From Cauispirillum nitrogeniifigens (lineage in GTDB: Bacteria; Pseudomonadota; Alphaproteobacteria; Rhodospirillales; Rhodospirillaceae): a stretch of DNA of 64,000 nt. The stretch lies in the NCBI RefSeq assembly GCF_049800675.1, contig NZ_JBLOOT010000006.1:124001-188000 (forward strand). Direction: 5' to 3'. The notes under the pieces are model-generated. The model worked only from the letters and a program-made list of their open reading frames with translations. It was not told the DNA's origin and made no database searches. The position numbers and the translations under genes were made by a program. How positions within the stretch are numbered: the first letter of the stretch is position 1; each line of letters starts with the position of its first letter. Positions 59,220 to 64,000 of this stretch are shown in pieces.

Positions 59220-60674
59220 CTATCCCCGCCAGTAGACCGGGGAGAACAGCACGAACACCGTGAAGATCTCCAGGCGGCCCAGGATCATGGCGGCGCACAG
59301 CACCAGCTTGGCGCCGGGCTCCAGGGGGGCGAAGTTGCCCGCCGGGCCGACGATGGGGCCGAGGCCGGGGCCGACGTTGGCCACCGCCGTGGCCGCCGCT
59401 GTCAGGCTGGTCACGAAGTCGTGGCCGAACAGGCTCAGGGCCAGGGCCGTCACGGCGATGGTGCCGGCGAAGGCCAGCGTGAACACCATCACCGACGCCG
59501 TGACCTCCGCCGATATCTCCTGGCCGCCGAAGCGGCGCTGGAACACCCCGGCGGGATAGACCAGCCGCTTGATGTAGGATGAGAACGTCGCCACCATGAT
59601 GCCGACGCGCAGCATCTTGATGCCGCCGGTGGTCGAGCCGGCGCAGGCGCCGACGAAGGTCAGGTAGAAGACCAGCGTCGCGGCGAACGGCCCCCAGGTG
59701 CCATAGTCCGTGGTGGCGAAGCCGGTGGTGGTGATCACCGACACCAGATTGAACGCCGACAGCCGCAGCGCCTCCTCGACGCCGAAGCCGCGCGTCCACA
59801 CAAGATGGGCCGTCAGCAGCAGCGTCGATCCCACAGCCAGGCCGAGGAACAGCCTCACCTGGCTGTCACGGAGGAGCGCCTTGCGCCGTCCGGCCAGGGT
59901 GGCGATGTACAGGGTGAAGGGCAAGGCGCCGGCAATCATGAACAGCGTGCCCAGCCACTGGATCAGCGGGCTCTCGAAATAGCCGAATGAGGCGTCGTGG
60001 GTGGAGAACCCGCCTGTCGGCAGGGTCGTCAGGGCATGGTTCAGGGCGTCGAAGGCGGTCATGCCCGCCGCCCAGTAGGACAGCCCGCAGGCCACCGTCA
60101 ATCCGGCATAGACGTAGGTGATCGCCGCGACCATCTGGCCGGCGCGCGGCAATGCCTTGTCGTAGCGGTCCGAGGACTCGGTGCGGAACAACTGCATGCC
60201 GCCGACGCGCAGGAACGGCAGGATGGCGATGGCCATGACGATGATGCCGATGCCGCCAATCCATTGCAGCAGGCTGCGCCACAGCAGAATGCCCGGCGGC
60301 ATGCTGTCCAGCCCGACCATCACGGTCGAGCCGGTGGTGGTCATCGCCGACACCGTTTCAAAGATGGAATCGATGATGCCGAGCTTGAGGTCGGCGTAGA
60401 CGAACGGGATGGCCCCGGCCAGCGGCAGCACCACCCAGGCCAGGGTGGTGAGCATGAACCCCTGCTTCAGGCTCAGGCTGATGTCGAGCATCCGCGTCGA
60501 CAAGGCGGTGGCGGCGCCGAGGAATATGGTGGTGATCGACCCGGCGGCGAAGACCTGCCAGTCGACATTGCCGACGGCGAGGTCGGCGAAGGCCGGTACC
60601 GCCATGACCACTCCGAGACAGATCGTGAGTAGGCCGATGATATGCAGCACCGGCGCAAAGACTGCGCGTTGCAA
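59220..60674 (-). CDS. trkH: TrkH-family potassium uptake protein
   Basis: A 484-residue membrane protein with the four pore-loop repeats of Trk/Ktr: MTTTGSTVM, LTTLPTGGFSTHD, ITTTGFATTDY and NVGPGLGP, each with the selectivity-filter Gly. About 8-10 membrane helices are evident. It needs a TrkA-type cytosolic regulator, not found here. The start codon is TTG at 60674 (MQRAVFAPVLHIIG), preceded by GGGGGGA; the sequence before it does not look coding. Confidence 0.92.
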   Translation of the reverse strand: MQRAVFAPVLHIIGLLTICLGVVMAVPAFADLAVGNVDWQVFAAGSITTIFLGAATALSTRMLDISLSLKQGFMLTTLAWVVLPLAGAIPFVYADLKLGIIDSIFETVSAMTTTGSTVMVGLDSMPPGILLWRSLLQWIGGIGIIVMAIAILPFLRVGGMQLFRTESSDRYDKALPRAGQMVAAITYVYAGLTVACGLSYWAAGMTAFDALNHALTTLPTGGFSTHDASFGYFESPLIQWLGTLFMIAGALPFTLYIATLAGRRKALLRDSQVRLFLGLAVGSTLLLTAHLVWTRGFGVEEALRLSAFNLVSVITTTGFATTDYGTWGPFAATLVFYLTFVGACAGSTTGGIKMLRVGIMVATFSSYIKRLVYPAGVFQRRFGGQEISAEVTASVMVFTLAFAGTIAVTALALSLFGHDFVTSLTAAATAVANVGPGLGPIVGPAGNFAPLEPGAKLVLCAAMILGRLEIFTVFVLFSPVYWRG

Positions 60675-60772
60675 GGCATCCCCCCAAGGGCCGCGCCCGC
60701 CCCCAAGGGGAAGGCCCGGGGGCGGAGACTACTCCAGAATGGTGCCGTCTGCCACCCCTGCTGCGGTGCCTC

Positions 60773-62434
60773 TCACACCGTCCCTCCGGCGACGACCGAG
60801 GAGGTCACGCGGCGGGGCAGCAGCGACCGGCCGTCGCGGTTGCCGCCAAACGGCAGCCCCAGCAGGTCCAGGATGGTCGCCGAGACGTCGACGGTGTTGC
60901 CTTCGGGCAGGGTTCCGCCGGCCGGCACGCCGGCCGCCCGCACCACCATGAAGGCCTCGTCGTTGTGGCCGCCCGACCGGCGGTGCGGGAACGGGCCGAT
61001 GCGGCCAAGGCGCGGATGCTCGGCGATGTCGGCGGGTTCGGTCCGCCACAGCACGCCGAGGTCGGCCGGATGCGCCTTGGCGTCGTTCTCGAACGGGCCG
61101 CGCCGGGGCCGGATGACATCGGCGGCCAGCGGCCGGCCGGTGCGCGGGTTGCGCAGGGCCAGGATGGCCTCGGCGATCTCGTCGCAGACGGCGTCATAGT
61201 CGTCCGGGTCGACGATGCCGTTGGGCTCGCGGCCCTTGAGGTTCAGGCGCACGTAGCCATCGCCGAAGCTGGGCAGGGCGAAAGCCTTCATCTGCGGCCA
61301 GAACTTGGAATACCACAGCGGCACCTGGATGTAGCAGTCGTGGTTCTTGGGATAGTCCAGGCCCTTGGGATCGTCGCCGATCACCCGCAGCACCTTCTGC
61401 ACCATCTCCATCGGCAGGGCGTGGCGCAGGAAGCGGCGCAGGGCGCTGTCGTCGCTGCGGCGGGCCCAGATGTCGCGCGTCCAGCCCAGGCTGATGGGAA
61501 AGCGGATCTCGGGCGGCACCGGGGCGTTGGTCGGGCCGCTGCCGCCGTGCAGGCAGGTCTCGCCGGGGAAGTTCATGCGGTAGAGCAGTTCGGGCAGGAA
61601 GGCCATGGACGGGATGTCCAGGTTGTTGGGGGCCAGCCCCTCCTGCGAGAAGGCGACGATGGCGGTGTCCTCGGGCACGGCGGCCAGCATGTGGCCCATG
61701 GCACGGTCGACGGCGCGCGCGGTGTCGAGCATCAGGTTCTCCTTGATGCTCGGCGGATGGCGGTACCACGGATGGTCGGACTGGCTGAGGTGCCAGAAGT
61801 GATGGCCGCCGGAATGGACCTCGCCGAAGACGGTGAGGAACAGGTCCCAGTCCTCCTCGGCCAGCAGGTCGCGGCAGATCTGACCGCGCCGCTGCGCCCC
61901 CGTGACCAGGCGCCTGTGCAGGCGGCGCAGGCTGTCGGCGCGCCAGATGCGGGCGTAGTCGTTGAGGATGGCCGGATGGTCGCCGTACTTGCGGATGATC
62001 CGGGCGAGCAGGTCGCCGGGGCTGGACACGCGCGGTGTCTGCGGCGAGTGCGCCCCGTAGGCCAGCACCTGATAGCCGTTGACGGTGTCGCTCAGGCGGA
62101 CCTGCGGGATGTCGAAGGCACAGACCCGGTGCTTTTCCCCCAGCGCGTAGAACGGCGGGAACTCCTCGTAGTCATAGGTATAGTGCCAGTCGGCGGTGTA
62201 GCGTTCCGGCAGGTAGTCGAGCTGTGACCAGTAGCCGTGCTTGCGCGCGTGGCAGCCGGTCCACAGCACTGTCCACGAGGCCTCGGCCACGCCGAAGGGC
62301 ACGCCCTTGAGGTCGGCCCAGGCCCCTTGGCGGCGAAGCTGCGACAGGGTGGGCAGTTCCCCGGCGGCCATCCAGTCCCGGTAAAGCTCGCGGGGGGCGG
62401 AGTCGAGGCCGATGGCGATGACTTTGCGTTTCAC
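60773..62434 (-). CDS. Alkaline-phosphatase-superfamily hydrolase (type I phosphodiesterase-like)
   Basis: A 553-residue protein. KVIAIGLDSAPREL carries the first metal Asp; SWTVLWTGCH holds the probable nucleophile region (Ser/Thr); GEVHSGGHHFWHL and the late RSGGHNDEAFMVV hold further metal ligands (Asp/His). No signal peptide is visible. Similar proteins occur in polysaccharide gene clusters of alphaproteobacteria and may hydrolyse or transfer phosphodiester-linked substituents. The neighbours galE and fcl are in the same orientation. Confidence 0.85.
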   Translation of the reverse strand: MKRKVIAIGLDSAPRELYRDWMAAGELPTLSQLRRQGAWADLKGVPFGVAEASWTVLWTGCHARKHGYWSQLDYLPERYTADWHYTYDYEEFPPFYALGEKHRVCAFDIPQVRLSDTVNGYQVLAYGAHSPQTPRVSSPGDLLARIIRKYGDHPAILNDYARIWRADSLRRLHRRLVTGAQRRGQICRDLLAEEDWDLFLTVFGEVHSGGHHFWHLSQSDHPWYRHPPSIKENLMLDTARAVDRAMGHMLAAVPEDTAIVAFSQEGLAPNNLDIPSMAFLPELLYRMNFPGETCLHGGSGPTNAPVPPEIRFPISLGWTRDIWARRSDDSALRRFLRHALPMEMVQKVLRVIGDDPKGLDYPKNHDCYIQVPLWYSKFWPQMKAFALPSFGDGYVRLNLKGREPNGIVDPDDYDAVCDEIAEAILALRNPRTGRPLAADVIRPRRGPFENDAKAHPADLGVLWRTEPADIAEHPRLGRIGPFPHRRSGGHNDEAFMVVRAAGVPAGGTLPEGNTVDVSATILDLLGLPFGGNRDGRSLLPRRVTSSVVAGGTV

Positions 62435-62533
62435 GGTGTCACTTCCATCCTGTTGCGCTTCGGTTCATGGGTGACCCTGGTCCGCCTTATTCTACCATGG
62501 AGGGTGGCGCGGGGGCCAAGGCGGGCAGGGGGC

Positions 62534-63526
62534 CTAAGCCGCTCGCGTGGTCGTGCACGCCGCCTCCCAGTCGAGGGCGGTACGCACGATGACCTCCAGG
62601 TCGTCGTGGCGGGGCGTCCAGCCCAGGCGCCGACGCAACGCCGACGGATCGGCCACCAGCGTCGGCGGATCGCCCGGCCGGCGCGGTCCCTGGCGGATGT
62701 CGATGCGCCGCCCCGCCACCGCCTGCACGGTGTCGAGCACCTCGCGCACCGAATAGCCCCGCCCGTAGCCGCAGTTCAGGATGAGCGGCGTGTTCTCCGC
62801 CCGCATGTGGCGCAGGGCCTGGACATGCGCCTCGGCGAGGTCGGAGACATGCACGTAGTCGCGGATGCAGGTGCCGTCGGGCGTGTCGTAGTCGTCGCCG
62901 TAGACCTGGATGAAGTCGCGCTGCCCGGTCACCACCTGGCTGGCGATCTTGATCAGGTGGGTGGCCCGCCGCGACACCTGCCCGGTCCGCAACTGCGGGT
63001 CGGCGCCGGCAACGTTGAAGTAGCGCAGCGCCCCATAGATCAGGCCGTGCGCGGCGTGGGCATCCCGCAGCATCATTTCGGTCATCAGCTTCGACCGGCC
63101 GTAGGGATTGATCGGCGCGCAGGCGCAGGTTTCCGGGATCGGCACCGTGCGGGGCATGCCGTAGACGGCGGCGGTCGAGGAGAACAGCAGGTGGCGGACG
63201 CCGGCGGCGATGCAGCGCTCGATCAGCACGCGGCTGGCGGCGGTGTTGTTGGCGTAGTAGAGCAGGGGATTGTCGACGCTTTCCGGCACGATGATGCTGC
63301 CGGCGAAGTGCACCACCGCGCCGACGTCGTGGTCGGCCAGCACCCTGTCCACGAGGGCGGCGTCCCCCACGGAGCCTTCGACCAGGGGCACGTCGTCGGG
63401 CACCGCGCTGCGGCGCCCGGTGCTCAGGTCGTCAAGCACGACGACGGGAAAGCCCGCCTCCTGGAAGGCCAGCACCGCATGGCTGCCGATGTAGCCGGCA
63501 CCGCCGGTGATGAGGACTGCTGACAT
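62534..63526 (-). CDS. galE: UDP-glucose 4-epimerase
   Basis: A 330-residue extended SDR. The cofactor motif GGAGYIGSH is at residues 8-16, the catalytic Ser/Thr region is FSSTAAVYG and the YxxxK motif is YGRSK; ALRYFNVAGA and CIRDYVHVSDLA are GalE hallmarks. It interconverts UDP-glucose and UDP-galactose for polysaccharide synthesis. It starts 27 bases after the stop of the fucose synthase gene and is probably co-transcribed. Confidence 0.96.
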   Translation of the reverse strand: MSAVLITGGAGYIGSHAVLAFQEAGFPVVVLDDLSTGRRSAVPDDVPLVEGSVGDAALVDRVLADHDVGAVVHFAGSIIVPESVDNPLLYYANNTAASRVLIERCIAAGVRHLLFSSTAAVYGMPRTVPIPETCACAPINPYGRSKLMTEMMLRDAHAAHGLIYGALRYFNVAGADPQLRTGQVSRRATHLIKIASQVVTGQRDFIQVYGDDYDTPDGTCIRDYVHVSDLAEAHVQALRHMRAENTPLILNCGYGRGYSVREVLDTVQAVAGRRIDIRQGPRRPGDPPTLVADPSALRRRLGWTPRHDDLEVIVRTALDWEAACTTTRAA

Positions 63527-63553
63527 GGCGATTCCTTCTTGATCAGGAGGATC

Positions 63554-64000
63554 TCAGGCGGCGGTTTCGGCGTGGTGCTCCAGGAACCAGTCATAGGTCG
63601 CGGCGATGCCCTGGCGCAGCGGGATGGACGCCCGCCAGCCCAGGGCTTCCAGGCGCGTCGTGTCGACCTTCTTGCGCGGCGTGCCGTCGGGCTTGGAACG
63701 GTCGAACTCCAGATGGCCGGGGAAGCCGACCACCTCGTTGATCAGGGCGGCCAGTTCGCGGATCGACACCTCCTCGCCGCTGCCGACGTTGACCGGCTCG
63801 GCTCCGTCGTAGTGCTTCATCAGGTGGACGCAGGCGTCGGCCAGATCATCGACGTGCAGGAACTCCCGCAGCGGCCGGCCGCTGCCCCACACGGTCAGGG
63901 CCGGCTGGCGGGCGGCGCGGGCGGCATGGGCCTTGGCGAGCAGCGCCGGCAGGACGTGGCTGGAGGTCAGGTCGAAGTTGTCGCCCGGTCCGTACAGGTT
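63554..64000 (-). CDS. fcl: GDP-L-fucose synthase (partial, 5' end outside the window)
   Basis: The C-terminal 148 residues of an extended SDR. Reading inward from base 64000 the frame begins NLYGPGDNFDL, then SSHVLPALLAKAHAA and VWGSGRPLREFLHVDDLADAC, which is the GDP-4-keto-6-deoxymannose epimerase/reductase signature (Fcl/WcaG); the end WFLEHHAETAA is typical. It makes GDP-L-fucose. The N-terminal cofactor domain lies beyond the window. Confidence 0.95.
   Translation of the reverse strand, partial: NLYGPGDNFDLTSSHVLPALLAKAHAARAARQPALTVWGSGRPLREFLHVDDLADACVHLMKHYDGAEPVNVGSGEEVSIRELAALINEVVGFPGHLEFDRSKPDGTPRKKVDTTRLEALGWRASIPLRQGIAATYDWFLEHHAETAA

Noticed and set aside
1..64000. Search for tRNA, rRNA, CRISPR arrays and transposases
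   Set aside because: No CCA-type tRNA cloverleaf, rRNA segment, regularly spaced direct repeats or transposase/integrase motifs were seen by eye; a covariance-model scan would be needed to exclude small RNAs.

Overview
High-GC window (roughly two thirds G+C) with Irr- and Zur-type Fur regulators, a GcrA-like zinc protein, a three-TM holin of the gene-transfer-agent type, a PrsDE-like type I exporter and a paired bacterioferritin. This points to an alphaproteobacterium, most likely a Rhodospirillales/Azospirillum-Magnetospirillum relative. That placement is inferred from gene families and composition; no rRNA or tRNA gene is present.

Layout. (1) 1-12117: a dmp-type phenol catabolic operon. 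It holds multicomponent phenol hydroxylase (end of dmpL, then dmpM, N, O, P), ferredoxin dmpQ, catechol 2,3-dioxygenase dmpB, a GlcG/HbpS-like protein, and the meta-cleavage lower pathway dmpC, E, F, G, H, I, followed by an outer-membrane MetA_deg-type protein. The hydrolase dmpD is absent, so ring-cleavage product should flow through the oxalocrotonate branch to pyruvate and acetyl-CoA. Two palindromic repeat elements interrupt the operon. (2) 12134-18048: a LuxR-type two-component pair, divergent from a TPR/beta-barrel outer-membrane protein and a secreted FecR-domain protein. The latter two look like a Slam (type XI)-type transporter and its cargo. (3) 18153-30645: mixed metabolic and stress genes: SGNH hydrolase, YccF, OxyR, GST, YbaK-like deacylase, secreted EEP-family enzyme, GNAT, SDR, TerC, PAP2, glutathione-dependent formaldehyde oxidation (class III ADH and S-formylglutathione hydrolase), then an iron block (Irr, two complementary bacterioferritin subunits, an orphan ECF sigma factor). 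(4) 30659-36350: a translationally coupled trio on the minus strand: six-hairpin glycosidase-like protein, GT4 glycosyltransferase, and a fused phosphatase/EEP protein. (5) 36425-42755: amidase, a TRAP transporter (dctPQM) and a sensor kinase.

(6) 42739-47358: a LecA-like secreted protein, zur-znuC, a three-gene overlapping mini-operon ending in a GTA-type holin, and a stand-alone SoxX-SoxA fusion cytochrome. (7) 47714-64000: a type I secretion ABC/HlyD pair and its probable 1441-residue cargo, a modular protein ending in a parallel beta-helix. After it come envelope-polysaccharide genes (metallophosphatase, GT2, undecaprenyl-phosphate sugar transferase, alkaline-phosphatase-fold protein, galE, start of a GDP-fucose synthase gene) with a TrkH potassium transporter among them.

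Most promising for novelty: the Slam-like pair with a FecR-domain cargo; the type I cargo, in which a repeated unknown domain is nested inside cadherin-like repeats; the orphan SoxXA fusion; and the GcrA-like/holin mini-operon. No CRISPR array, transposase or integrase was seen.
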